NCBI RefSeq assembly: GCF_001612685.1
Contig: NZ_BDAY01000035.1
Span: forward strand, 1-64,000
From: Nocardia altamirensis NBRC 108246
Lineage (GTDB): Bacteria; Actinomycetota; Actinomycetes; Mycobacteriales; Mycobacteriaceae
DNA length: 64,000 nucleotides
Direction of reading: 5' to 3'
Part shown: in pieces, positions 17,239 through 26,046 of the stretch
Position numbering within the stretch: the first letter of the stretch is position 1
How the letters are laid out: every line of letters starts with the position of its first letter
The notes under the pieces: generated by a model
Told to the model about the DNA's origin: nothing
Database searches by the model: none
The model's input: the letters and a program-made list of their open reading frames with translations, nothing else
Position numbers and translations under genes: made by a program

Positions 17239-19097
17239 ACGGCACTGTCCTGCAGGAGATTCTGCAGGACGATCCGCCGCCGTTCGCGCTGCTGTACCGG
17301 CGCAGCGGTCCGGGCGGCGCAGGCGTGGTCGAGGTGCTCACCGGCGACATCGTGCAGCTGGACCGGCTCGCCGAGCTGGGTGCGCACCTGCGTGGGCCCG
17401 CTGTGACCGGCGCGGATCTCGTTGTCGCCGTGCCGTATCGGCAGCTGGCCGAACGCGGGTACCCCTGCCACGACGACGGCGCGCCGTTGCTTGCGCTGCG
17501 GGTGCACCGGGAGGAGACCGTGCGGGTCGACGAGTTCACCGCCCTCGTCCCCGACCGGAACACCCGGCTGCAGAACGCGGGTTTCGACCTCGACGACGAG
17601 GCCTATGCGGCACGCGCGGCCAGGATCATTCACGAAGCCATCGGCGCGGGCGACGGCGCGAACTTCGTGCTCAAGCGCACCTTTCGCGCCACCGTCCCCG
17701 ACTACCGGCCGCTGGACGCGCTGGTGGTGTTCGCGCGGCTGCTCGCCGCAGAGCCGTCCTCGTACTGGACCTTCGTGCTGCACACCGGCGAGCGAACCCT
17801 GGTCGGCGCCTCGCCGGAGCGGCATCTCAGCGTGCAGGGCGGATGGGCGGTGATGAACCCGATCAGCGGCACCTACCGCTACCCGGAAGGCGGTCCGACG
17901 CTGGCCGGGATCACCGACTTCCTGCACGACCGCAAGGAGACCGACGAACTGTTCATGGTCGTGGACGAGGAACTGAAGATGATGGCGGGCATCTGCGACG
18001 CCGACATCCGGGTGCGCGGTCCCTACCTGAAGCTGATGTCGCACCTGGCGCACACCGAGTACGTCGTCGAGGGTCGCACGGCGGGCGCGGTGCCGGATCT
18101 GTTGCGCGAGACGATGTTCGCGCCGACGGTGACCGGCAGCCCGGTGCAGCGGGCCACCGAGGTGATCCACCGTCATGAGCCGGAAGGGCGCGGGTACTAC
18201 AGCGGTGTGGTCGGCCGGATCGGCCACGACGATTCTGGTGTCACCCTGGACTCCGCGATCACCATCCGAGCCGCCGACATCGATGCGGCAGGCACGGTGC
18301 GTATCGATGTGGGCGCCACCATCGTCCGGCATTCCGATCCGCTGGCGGAGGCGCGCGAGACCAGGGCCAAGGCGGCCGGGCTGCTCGACGCGATGACGCG
18401 CAGTCCGGCGACGTCCTGGCAGGACCATCCGCAGGTCGTGGAAATGCTTGCCAGGCGCAATGATTCGATCTCCGGCTTCTGGCTCGGCGAGACGGCGAGC
18501 GGTGCTGGCACGCGGCTCGACGGCACGCGCGTGCTGATCATCGACGCCGAAGACACCTTCACCGCGATGCTCGCGCATCAATTGCGCGCCATCGGCGCGA
18601 CGGTGCAGGTGCGGCGCACCGACCAGGAATGGCGCGCCGATCGGCAGGATCTGGTCGTGTTCGGGCCTGGGCCCGGCGATCCGCGCTCGCGCGCCGACGC
18701 AAGGATCGACCGGTTGCGTGCCGGCGTCGACGAGCTGCTCGCCGCGCGGCGCCCGTTCCTGGCCATCTGCCTAAGTCACCAGATCCTTTGCCGCCGTCTG
18801 GGTTTGCCGGTCGAGCGGCGTACGGTGCCCAATCAGGGTGTGCAGCGCCGGATCGACCTGTTCGGCAGGCCGGAGACGGTCGGGTTCTACAACACCTTCG
18901 CCGCGCGCAACGACGACGACAAGATCGAGATCGACGGCGTCGGCATCGTCGAACTCTGCCGCGACCCCGAGAGCGGACAGGTGCACGCGACCCGCGCGGA
19001 CCGCTTCGCGTCCCTGCAGTTCCATCCGGAGTCGCTGCTCACCGTCGACGGGCCGAGGATCACCGCGACATTGATCGATGAGGTGATGCGGCGCTGA
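17235..19097 (+). CDS. phzE: 2-amino-2-deoxyisochorismate synthase PhzE
   Basis: A 620-residue fusion of an anthranilate synthase component I-like (MST) domain and a C-terminal class I glutamine amidotransferase, the length and order of PhzE. N-terminal motifs include FVLKRTFRA, NPISGTYRYPEG and YYSGVVGRIGHDD. The amidotransferase shows VFGPGPGDP, the nucleophile in AICLSHQILC and LQFHPESLLT. It converts chorismate and glutamine to ADIC. It is translationally coupled to phzD. It differs from tryptophan-pathway TrpE/TrpG by the MST-GATase fusion order and neighbours. Confidence 0.95.
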   Translation: MNGTVLQEILQDDPPPFALLYRRSGPGGAGVVEVLTGDIVQLDRLAELGAHLRGPAVTGADLVVAVPYRQLAERGYPCHDDGAPLLALRVHREETVRVDEFTALVPDRNTRLQNAGFDLDDEAYAARAARIIHEAIGAGDGANFVLKRTFRATVPDYRPLDALVVFARLLAAEPSSYWTFVLHTGERTLVGASPERHLSVQGGWAVMNPISGTYRYPEGGPTLAGITDFLHDRKETDELFMVVDEELKMMAGICDADIRVRGPYLKLMSHLAHTEYVVEGRTAGAVPDLLRETMFAPTVTGSPVQRATEVIHRHEPEGRGYYSGVVGRIGHDDSGVTLDSAITIRAADIDAAGTVRIDVGATIVRHSDPLAEARETRAKAAGLLDAMTRSPATSWQDHPQVVEMLARRNDSISGFWLGETASGAGTRLDGTRVLIIDAEDTFTAMLAHQLRAIGATVQVRRTDQEWRADRQDLVVFGPGPGDPRSRADARIDRLRAGVDELLAARRPFLAICLSHQILCRRLGLPVERRTVPNQGVQRRIDLFGRPETVGFYNTFAARNDDDKIEIDGVGIVELCRDPESGQVHATRADRFASLQFHPESLLTVDGPRITATLIDEVMRR

Positions 19098-19169
19098 GTG
19101 TTTCGCTTCGCACCAGGTTCGCTTACCCGTCGCTGCCGCAGGCACGACCTGTTCAGAGAGGTACCTCGC

Positions 19170-20006
19170 ATGCTGCCTTACACCGTCGTCGACGCGTTCA
19201 CCAGCGAGCCGTTGTCGGGAAATCCGGTCGCGGTCTGTTTCGACGCCGACCACCTCGACGCCAGCACGATGCAGCGCATCGCCAATGAAATGCATCTGTC
19301 CGAAACAACATTCGTGCTGCGCCCGAGCGCGGGCGGTGACGCACGGGTGCGGATCTTCACCCCGGTGAACGAGTTGCCGTTCGCAGGCCATCCGATTCTC
19401 GGCACCGCATTGGCCTTGGCTCAGCGCAACAATGCCTGGGCGCTCGAGCTGGAAACGGCGATGGGGATCGTGCACATCGAGGTCGAGCCGCGCGGCGACC
19501 TGCGCGGCCGGGTCCGCATGTCGCAGCCCGTCCCGGTCTCCGCGCCGTATCGGCGTTCCGTCGAACTGCTCGCCGCGCTCGGTGTCGAAGCGCCCGCTTT
19601 ACCGGTGTCGGAGTACCGCAACGGTCCTCGGCACGTGCTCGTCGGGCTCGGCACGCTGGCGGAACTGTCCGCGCTCAGTCCCGACCACCGCAGGCTGGCC
19701 GAGCACGAGGACATGGCGGCGATCTGTTTCGCCGAGGCAGGCGACCATTGGCGCATGCGGATGTTCTCGCCCGCCTACGGCGTCGTCGAGGACGCGGCGA
19801 CCGGCTCGGCGGCCGGGCCGCTCGCGATCCACCTGGCCAGCCACGGGCGAGCAGGCTTCGGTGATCAGGTCCGGATCCGTCAGGGTGTCGAGCTCGGCCG
19901 TCCGTCGGACATGATCGCGACCGCGCAGGGCTCCGGCACCGGCGTCGAATCGGTGGCCGTCAGTGGTGACGCGGTGACCGTTGCGCGCGGCACGCTGCTG
20001 GTGTGA
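19170..20006 (+). CDS. phzF: DHHA isomerase PhzF
   Basis: A 278-residue protein, exactly the length of Pseudomonas PhzF. Counting from the ATG at 19170, Glu45 (MHLSETTF), His74 (LPFAGHPIL) and Asp208 (VVEDAATGSA) fall at the positions known for the catalytic residues of PhzF, which strongly supports both the start and the function. The enzyme isomerises DHHA to the aminoketone that dimerises in PhzB. A frame extension to GTG 19098 has no ribosome-binding site, while AGAGAGG precedes 19170. The next gene follows after 29 bp. Confidence 0.95.
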   Translation: MLPYTVVDAFTSEPLSGNPVAVCFDADHLDASTMQRIANEMHLSETTFVLRPSAGGDARVRIFTPVNELPFAGHPILGTALALAQRNNAWALELETAMGIVHIEVEPRGDLRGRVRMSQPVPVSAPYRRSVELLAALGVEAPALPVSEYRNGPRHVLVGLGTLAELSALSPDHRRLAEHEDMAAICFAEAGDHWRMRMFSPAYGVVEDAATGSAAGPLAIHLASHGRAGFGDQVRIRQGVELGRPSDMIATAQGSGTGVESVAVSGDAVTVARGTLLV

Positions 20007-20035
20007 CCCGTGCTGCGACCGAAGGGAATTCAGTG

Positions 20036-20674
20036 ATGCGCCCGGCTGACCATGAAACACTCACTGCCGCAGTCGAACACGCCTTTCCGGAGTATTTCGA
20101 TCCGCCGGCCGACCCTGCGCCGATCCTGCACGCGTGGCTGGCGGCGGCGCGCAAGTACGGGGTGCGCGAGCCACTGGCGCTGGCCTTGGCGACGGCCGAC
20201 GCGGCAGGTCGCCCGTCGACCAGGATGGTGTCGATCATCGGCGTGGAACCCAACGTGCTCGTCTTCGCCAGCCACACGACCAGCCGCAAAGGCCGGGACC
20301 TCGCCGTCAACCGGCAGGCCAGCGGGGTGCTGTACTGGCGGGAGACCGGCCAGCAGATCGTGCTGTCCGGCACCGTCGCCCCGATGCGCCCCGACGAGTC
20401 CGACGTCTTGTGGCGTGCCAGACCGCGGGCGCTGCACCCGATGTCGGTGGCCTCCGAGCAGAGCCACGAGCTGCCGGAACCCGCGCAGCTCGCCCGGCGG
20501 GCCGCCGCGCTGGCCGATCATGGTGCGCTGCTGCCGCGTCCGGCGCGCTTCGTCGGATACCGGTGCGCCATGGACGAGATCGAATTCTGGTGCTCGGACC
20601 CGGATCGCTTGCACCGCAGGCTCGTCTATCGCCGCGCCCACGGCCAGTGGCAGTGGACTCGGCTCCAACCCTGA
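20036..20674 (+). CDS. phzG: FMN-dependent oxidase PhzG
   Basis: A 212-residue split-barrel flavoprotein of the pyridoxamine-phosphate oxidase type. Motifs are ALALATADAAGRPSTRMV, FASHTTSRKGRDLAVN and the C-terminal WQWTRLQP. PhzG oxidises the dihydro/tetrahydrophenazine intermediates to phenazine-1-carboxylic and 1,6-dicarboxylic acids. ATG 20036 is chosen because GAAGGGA at 20021-20027 is well placed; GTG 20033 is also possible. With phzB, D, E and F it completes the core route, so this cluster should make a phenazine carboxylate. Confidence 0.92.
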   Translation: MRPADHETLTAAVEHAFPEYFDPPADPAPILHAWLAAARKYGVREPLALALATADAAGRPSTRMVSIIGVEPNVLVFASHTTSRKGRDLAVNRQASGVLYWRETGQQIVLSGTVAPMRPDESDVLWRARPRALHPMSVASEQSHELPEPAQLARRAAALADHGALLPRPARFVGYRCAMDEIEFWCSDPDRLHRRLVYRRAHGQWQWTRLQP

Positions 20675-20700
20675 ACGCCCCCACCATCTTCGGAGTCGCC

Positions 20701-21555
20701 ATGAGCACAACCCCGCAGTCCCTCGCCGACCTCGACGTCCCCGTCGGCGTCGGCCAGACCGCCCTGTTCATCGCCTGGCAGCGGCAGCGCGAGAGCGTCC
20801 GTCCCGACGCGCTGTTCCACGATCCGCTCGCCACCTGGTTGACCGGCACCCTCGCCGACCATCCCGACATGCGGGCGTGCACCCAGCTGGTGCGGGAGGT
20901 GTCCAGCGACGAGCCGACCTACTCGGACTACTTCTCGGTGCGGACCCGGTACTTCGATGATCGCATCGAGGCCGCGCTGCGCGGCGGGGTGCGTCAGATC
21001 GTCACCCTGGCAGGGGGATTGGACGGCAGGCCGTTCCGGCTGAACTGCCCGCCGGACGCCGACTGGTACGAGATCGATCTGCCGACCATGCGCCGGTTCA
21101 AGCAGTCCGTCGCGCAGCTGTCCGGCTTGCGCCCGCGCTGCCGGTGGCAGCCGGTCGCGGCCGACCTCACCGGCGCATGGCAGCAGACGCTGGCCGAGGC
21201 CGGGTTCGACCCGACCCGGCCGACCGTGTGGCTGATCGAGGGCCTGCTGATGTACCTGTCCGATGCGGACGGCGCTGCGCTGCTCGCCGGGGTGCGGCAG
21301 GTGACCGCGCCGGGGAGCCTGCTGCTGCTCGAGCAGTTGCAGGCGTCGATGCTCGGCGAGTTCGGCCGCTACGCCAGGGAGCGCGTGGAATCACAAGGCG
21401 CGCAGTGGTTGTCGGCTCGTGACGATGTGCCGCAGTGGCTCGCTCGGCACGGCTGGGTCGGCGACGTGCACGCGGGCGACGATCCCGCCATCGGGCTCGG
21501 CCGCGCCGTCGGACCACTGCCCGCCTGCTGGCTCGCCACCGCCACCCCGGACTGA
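20701..21555 (+). CDS. class I SAM-dependent methyltransferase, LCMT/TIGR00027-like
   Basis: A 284-residue methyltransferase of the leucine carboxyl methyltransferase-like family that is abundant in mycobacteria and nocardiae. YSDYFSVRTRYFDD, TLAGGLDGRPFR (SAM loop near residue 100) and WLIEGLLMYL are its signature blocks. It follows phzG by 26 bp in the same direction, so it probably acts on a phenazine or cluster product, for example O- or carboxyl methylation. The substrate cannot be deduced from the sequence. Confidence 0.85.
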   Translation: MSTTPQSLADLDVPVGVGQTALFIAWQRQRESVRPDALFHDPLATWLTGTLADHPDMRACTQLVREVSSDEPTYSDYFSVRTRYFDDRIEAALRGGVRQIVTLAGGLDGRPFRLNCPPDADWYEIDLPTMRRFKQSVAQLSGLRPRCRWQPVAADLTGAWQQTLAEAGFDPTRPTVWLIEGLLMYLSDADGAALLAGVRQVTAPGSLLLLEQLQASMLGEFGRYARERVESQGAQWLSARDDVPQWLARHGWVGDVHAGDDPAIGLGRAVGPLPACWLATATPD

Positions 21556-21679
21556 GCTGTATCCGTAACCCGGTTCGCGTGGTCTGTCCTGTTGTCCGGC
21601 AACGATATTCGACGCAGGCCGGATCGAGCACACGTCGGGAGTCCGGTCTCCCGCAAGGACACGACGGAGGTCAGGGCCC

Positions 21680-22276
21680 ATGAGGCTGCCCAATTCCACG
21701 TACGACGCACGGTCATGGCGGTTGGCCGAGATCGCGCCCGACTTCGCCGTCGAAGACGTGTGGGTGTTGCCCGCCGAGGGCGCCCGCCAGGAGTTCCCGG
21801 ACCTGGTACACCAGATCGCCGAAGGAGAGGGGGCGTACGAAGGGGAGCGACTGGTCATCCTGCTGTTCGTTGTCCGCCAGATGCTCGGCAAGTTGTTCGG
21901 CTGGGACCGCCCGGAAGCCGGGCTCGGCGCGCGGGTGACATCCCTGCGTGATCGGCTGCCGAAAGACGCGATCTTCAGCGAGCGCGGCCCTGACCAGCGC
22001 GCGGCGCCGTGGATCTCCGTCTACCGCACCGACCGCGAATGGGTCGGCGAATACGCGGGCCGGACCGTGCACGCACTCATGCACGTCGGCTGGGTTCCGG
22101 TCCCCGGCAAAGCCGACGACTGCCGCGGCGAAATGACGATCCTCGTCCGCCCCGCAGGCCTGATCGGCCGCCTCTACATGGCGGCCATCCGCCCCTTCCG
22201 CCGTTTCGTCATCAACCCGGCGTTCTTCCGTATGGTCGCCCGCAACTGGCAGCGCCACCGCGCCAACGCGCAGTAA
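21680..22276 (+). CDS. DUF2867-like protein
   Basis: A 198-residue protein with no signal peptide. MRLPNSTYDARSWRLAEIAPDFAVEDVW is the usual opening of a DUF2867 family found beside NAD-dependent epimerases and in secondary-metabolite clusters; FVVRQMLGKLFGWD and the C-terminal RFVINPAFFRMVARNW are also family-like. Function is unknown. It follows the methyltransferase after 124 bp on the same strand and may be the last gene of the phz transcription unit. Confidence 0.6.
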   Translation: MRLPNSTYDARSWRLAEIAPDFAVEDVWVLPAEGARQEFPDLVHQIAEGEGAYEGERLVILLFVVRQMLGKLFGWDRPEAGLGARVTSLRDRLPKDAIFSERGPDQRAAPWISVYRTDREWVGEYAGRTVHALMHVGWVPVPGKADDCRGEMTILVRPAGLIGRLYMAAIRPFRRFVINPAFFRMVARNWQRHRANAQ

Positions 22277-22401
22277 CTGTTCGGCCGACCCACGAACGTG
22301 AGCCACGTCTCCCTGTCGTAAATGTTGCGTTAGGGCCGTTCCTGTGCACGTCATCGCCTTCTAGCGTGGCTAGCAGGGATGAGTTGGAGTGTGGAGGTCT
22401 G

Positions 22402-24018
22402 GTGCACCAGCAAAACTCGATCGCGGACCTGGAGTTGCGTGGCCGAACCGTATCGCGGAGCTTCGGACAGGGTGTTCCAGGTCTGATCCGGGCGGTGACC
22501 AGGGGAACACCGGAAGCGATCGCGGTATCCGACGGCTGCGGCGAGCTGACCTATCGGGAGCTGGAGTTGCGCTCGGATCGCGTCGCGCGGCTGTTGCGTG
22601 CCACCGCGCCGCGCGGTCGCACGGTCGCCGTCGCGGTGCCGCGCGGGCTCGCCCTGCCCGTCGCGATGCTCGGGGTGCTGAAGGCGGGCCTGCCCTATCT
22701 GCTGGTCGATCCCGGTGAATCCTCGGCACGGATGCGGCAGGTCACCGAGATCGCCGATTGTGCCGTGGCGTTGGTGGCCGGGCCCGGTCGGCAGTTGGTC
22801 GTCGAGTGCGGGTTGCGGGCGGTGGACATGCCCCGCGAGTACGACAGCGATGAGCTCGACCCGCTGCGGGAAGTGCCTGCCGATCAACCGGCGTGTGTGC
22901 TGTTCACCTCCGGATCGACCGGCATCCCCAAGGGAGTCGCGGTGGGTGGTCTCGCGCTGGGCAATCGCCTGGAGTGGATGCGGGACACCTACGGGGTCGG
23001 CGCCGATGACCGGATCTTGCAGAAGAATCCGGTGAACGTCGACGTGTCCGGCTGGGAACTGTTGCTGCCGTTGATCTCCGGGGCGCGTTGCGTCTTCCTG
23101 GCGCCGGGGGAGCATCGTGATCCGGTGGCGATCGCCCAGGCGATCGTGCGGCAGCAGATCACCCTCTGTCATTTCGTTCCTTCCATGCTGCGGGAGTTCC
23201 TGCGCTGGCCGGACGCGGCGCAGTGCACGTCGCTGCGGCACGTGTTCTGTAGTGGTGAGCCGCTTCCGGTGCCGGTGGCGCGGGAGTTCGTGGCGACATT
23301 GCCCGCCGCCCTGCACAATCTGTACGGCCCGGCCGAGGCCGGGATCGACGTGACGGCGTGGACCTGTCCGAGTAGCCCGTCCGACATCGGCCAGGTGTTC
23401 ATCGGCCGCCCGATCGACAACTGTGTGCTGTGCGTGCTCGGCGCGGACGGCACGCCGGTGCCGCCGGGGCACGAGGGTGAGCTGCACATCGGCGGCATCT
23501 CGGTGGCGGCGGGATATCTGAACCGGCCCGATCTGACCGAGCGGGCGTTCGTCACCGCACCGGAAGGGTCGTCGGTGCGCACGCTGTACCGAACCGGGGA
23601 CCGGGTGCGGCTGGTCGACGGCGAGCTGGCGTATCTCGGTCGCATCGACGACCAGGTGACGATCCGTGGCCAGCGGATCGAGCCCGCGGATATCGAGTGT
23701 CGACTGCTCGCAGATCCCGAAGTCGCGGCCGCGGTGGTCGTCGCGGTCGACGTCGACGACGACACCACCGTGGTCGCCTGGATCCAGCCCGCGAACCCCG
23801 ACTGCGAGCCCGAGGGTTTGTTCCGTCGGCTGCGCGCCGGTCTCTGTGCCCAGCTGCCCACGGCGGCGGTCCCCAGCCGCTTCGTCCGCACCCGACGAAT
23901 GCCGTTGACCCGCAACGGAAAACAAGACCGTGAACAACTGCGCCGCCGGGCCGTTGAGCAGGTCCACGCGCGCCCAGCGGTATCGGCGGAGATGGTGTCG
24001 GCCGGCGGCGCTCGGTAG
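22402..24018 (+). CDS. stand-alone NRPS adenylation domain, predicted serine-activating
   Basis: A 538-residue adenylation enzyme without carrier or condensation domain. Core motifs are FTSGSTGIPKGVAV (A3), NVDVSGWELLLP (A4), NLYGPAEAGIDV (A5), YRTGDRVR (A7) and RNGKQDRE (A10, Lys507). Reading the specificity positions against EntF gives D-V-W-H-F-S-L-I-D-K, one conservative change from the EntF serine code, so L-serine is predicted. Asp214 is the residue that holds the amino group. The GTG start has GGAGG just upstream; TTG or other starts are possible. It may charge an ACP of this cluster or a carrier elsewhere; its membership of the cluster rests on position only. Confidence 0.78.
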   Translation: MHQQNSIADLELRGRTVSRSFGQGVPGLIRAVTRGTPEAIAVSDGCGELTYRELELRSDRVARLLRATAPRGRTVAVAVPRGLALPVAMLGVLKAGLPYLLVDPGESSARMRQVTEIADCAVALVAGPGRQLVVECGLRAVDMPREYDSDELDPLREVPADQPACVLFTSGSTGIPKGVAVGGLALGNRLEWMRDTYGVGADDRILQKNPVNVDVSGWELLLPLISGARCVFLAPGEHRDPVAIAQAIVRQQITLCHFVPSMLREFLRWPDAAQCTSLRHVFCSGEPLPVPVAREFVATLPAALHNLYGPAEAGIDVTAWTCPSSPSDIGQVFIGRPIDNCVLCVLGADGTPVPPGHEGELHIGGISVAAGYLNRPDLTERAFVTAPEGSSVRTLYRTGDRVRLVDGELAYLGRIDDQVTIRGQRIEPADIECRLLADPEVAAAVVVAVDVDDDTTVVAWIQPANPDCEPEGLFRRLRAGLCAQLPTAAVPSRFVRTRRMPLTRNGKQDREQLRRRAVEQVHARPAVSAEMVSAGGAR

Positions 24019-24174
24019 TCGGCAGGGCGGTAGCGCCGGTTCATCGGACCGCGGCGCGGCGGTGGCGAATGATCGAAAAATTATGTGGAGCACGTAACGA
24101 GCGATGCCCGCTCTCGATCAGACCTATCGGTCCGTACGAGCGGATCGACACGTGTTCGCCAACGTTAGGCCGTG

Positions 24175-25389
24175 ATGACCGAGGAACCCTCCGCCCCCGA
24201 TGAGAAGCCGCAGGCCGACAATGCAGGCCGGTGGCCTGCGGTTGTGCTGGCGGTGGTCGCGATTGTTGTTTCACAGACAGTGCCCTTGGCGCTGCAGCAG
24301 GGAACGTCGCTTCCAGAACTGCTCATGGGGCTGGCGTTGTGCGGTTCCGCTCCGGTGCTGATTCGGGAGGTCGTGCGCCGTCGTGGCGGCGGCTGGCCAT
24401 CCTTGATGTTGTTCGGGGCCGGTTACGCGGCATTCGAGTACGGGCTGCTCAGGCAAGATTGGCTGAACCCGTCGCAGTTCTCCTTCCACATGTTCCGCTT
24501 CGAGCAGCGCTACCTCGGCGAGGATCACTCCTTCGAGGTACTCGGTGTGCTCTGGCCGACAGCCATCAATGTGGTGTTTACCGCAGCATGGACAATTGCC
24601 TTGCCAATTCTGCTGACCGAGTTGGTGTTCCGTGATCGACGTGATCAACCGTGGTTGCGGTGCACCGGAATAGTGACCTGGGGAACGGTACTGGCGCTGG
24701 GTTCCCTCGGGATGTGGGGATTCATGTGGGCCGATTGGTCGTCCCCGTACAGTGACCGGGGCCGAGGAACGGCACTGGCGCTCGGTTCCCTCGGGGCGTC
24801 GGGATTCAAGTCGCTGGGTTCCCTTGGGGCGTCGGGATTCGCGTGGGCCGAATATTCGCCCCTGTCCTGTGACCAGGAAGTCCGGCGTGTGTCTGTCCTC
24901 GCCGTGGCAGTCGTGGCGGCGGGGCTGATCGCGGCGGGGTGGTGGAGCACAACGGCATTGCGCGGGCGCGCCGAGCCGGTCGACGTTCCTGCGCCAGGCG
25001 CGGCGATTGCGGGCCTGGTCGCGTTGGCCGGTGCCGGAACATGGTTGGGTACCGGTTACGCCTCCGACTACACACTGTCGACCGAAGGTGTGTTGCTCTG
25101 GTACCTCCTGCTACTCGTCGGCGCTGTGTGGCTCATCCGGACATGGTTGAGCCGACCCGGATTCGACGATCGGCATCGCCTCGCCTGCTATGCGGGTGCA
25201 TTGGCCGCCTATGCCATCGGCGGATTCCTGACCAGCCTGCCGACCGATGGTCGGCCGGTGTTAGACGTGATCGCATTCGAAGTGATCGTGCTCGACGTGA
25301 TCGTCTGCGTCGTCGCGGCGGCCCTGCTTGCGCTGCTGGCCCGTCGACTACGTCCCTCGAGCCGAGACACAGACCCGCAGGAAAGCTGA
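24175..25389 (+). CDS. multi-pass membrane protein with internal repeats, unknown function
   Basis: A 404-residue protein with about eight to nine hydrophobic segments (for example VVLAVVAIVVSQTVPLAL near residue 28 and VLLWYLLLLVGAVWLI near 310). No enzyme motif is recognised. A central block near residues 174-222 contains three copies of LGSLGxxGF, arising from recent DNA duplication. The frame has GTG at 24172 and ATG at 24175 with no strong ribosome-binding site. It is convergent with the lipoprotein gene downstream and is probably not part of the biosynthetic cluster. Confidence 0.65.
   Translation: MTEEPSAPDEKPQADNAGRWPAVVLAVVAIVVSQTVPLALQQGTSLPELLMGLALCGSAPVLIREVVRRRGGGWPSLMLFGAGYAAFEYGLLRQDWLNPSQFSFHMFRFEQRYLGEDHSFEVLGVLWPTAINVVFTAAWTIALPILLTELVFRDRRDQPWLRCTGIVTWGTVLALGSLGMWGFMWADWSSPYSDRGRGTALALGSLGASGFKSLGSLGASGFAWAEYSPLSCDQEVRRVSVLAVAVVAAGLIAAGWWSTTALRGRAEPVDVPAPGAAIAGLVALAGAGTWLGTGYASDYTLSTEGVLLWYLLLLVGAVWLIRTWLSRPGFDDRHRLACYAGALAAYAIGGFLTSLPTDGRPVLDVIAFEVIVLDVIVCVVAAALLALLARRLRPSSRDTDPQES
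24694..24840 (+). repeat. three 30-bp repeats within the membrane protein gene
   Basis: Near-identical copies lie at 24694-24723, 24778-24807 and 24811-24840, each encoding (A/S)LGSLG(A/M)(S/W)GF. The flanks are also duplicated: GGAACGG-ACTGGCGCT precedes copies one and two, and GTGGGCCGA follows copies one and three, so the block looks like an imperfect partial tandem duplication kept in frame. Confidence 0.85.
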
Positions 25390-25423
25390 AGTTAGGGTTC
25401 GATCATGTTGTTTCGGGTGCAGG

Positions 25424-25870
25424 TTACGAGCCGTTTTGCCGGTGGCCGATCTCCTTGGTGCCTGCGATGACATCGGTCAGGAGTTGGGGGAGTTCGCCGC
25501 ATTCGTCGGCGACGATGTGCTTGCTGGTGCCATCGCGGTAGGTCGCGGTCACGGCGTAGGAGTAGGTGTCACGGCACCCGTTCGGTTCGGTGTAGCTGTC
25601 CTGCAATGCCTGGAACTGCGGGCTGCTGACCGTGTTCAGGAGTTCGGTGCGGCGCTGGTTGTCGGTGGTGCTGTCAACGGTGTACCGCACTTCGGCCCCA
25701 GCGAAGCCACCCGTCTGGTTCACCTCGATGCTGGTTGCCTCTGGAGGCGCTGCGGCGGAACCCGTTTCGCCGATGCGGCACGCTGTCGACGCCAGTAGCA
25801 GTGCGCCGATTGCCATGATGGAGAGCGCAAACAGTCGTAAGCGGCTACGGCGGAACCGACATTCGTCCAT
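25424..25870 (-). CDS. putative lipoprotein, unknown function
   Basis: A 148-residue protein whose N-terminus has basic residues, the hydrophobic stretch LFALSIMAIGALLLAS and a lipobox-like STAC with Cys at about residue 31. The mature part is polar with a probable Cys-Cys pair (NGCRDTYSY and ADECGELP) and no recognised domain. The start at 25870 is chosen to place the signal peptide at the N-terminus; the open frame extends to 25957 without a better site. Confidence 0.55.
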   Translation of the reverse strand: MDECRFRRSRLRLFALSIMAIGALLLASTACRIGETGSAAAPPEATSIEVNQTGGFAGAEVRYTVDSTTDNQRRTELLNTVSSPQFQALQDSYTEPNGCRDTYSYAVTATYRDGTSKHIVADECGELPQLLTDVIAGTKEIGHRQNGS

Positions 25871-26046
25871 AGCCGCAGCGTATCGCCGCGGACAGTCCTG
25901 GACAATGTCGATCCGGTGCGATCGATCCCCAGTTGAACGCCGGTGACGCTCGTTCATGTCGCGCGGTACGGCCGTGAGAAGTAGGCGCTGTCCGCGTGTT
26001 CCGTGCTGTCGATGCGGGAAAAAGGTCGCTCACCGACGCGGGGGTG

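Noticed and set aside
17235..19097. Anthranilate synthase of tryptophan biosynthesis
   Set aside because: The fused MST-GATase order, length and position between phzD and phzF identify PhzE.
22361..22373. CTAGC-GTG-GCTAG inverted repeat before the adenylation domain gene
   Set aside because: Arms of only five bases are expected by chance and no promoter element supports an operator role.
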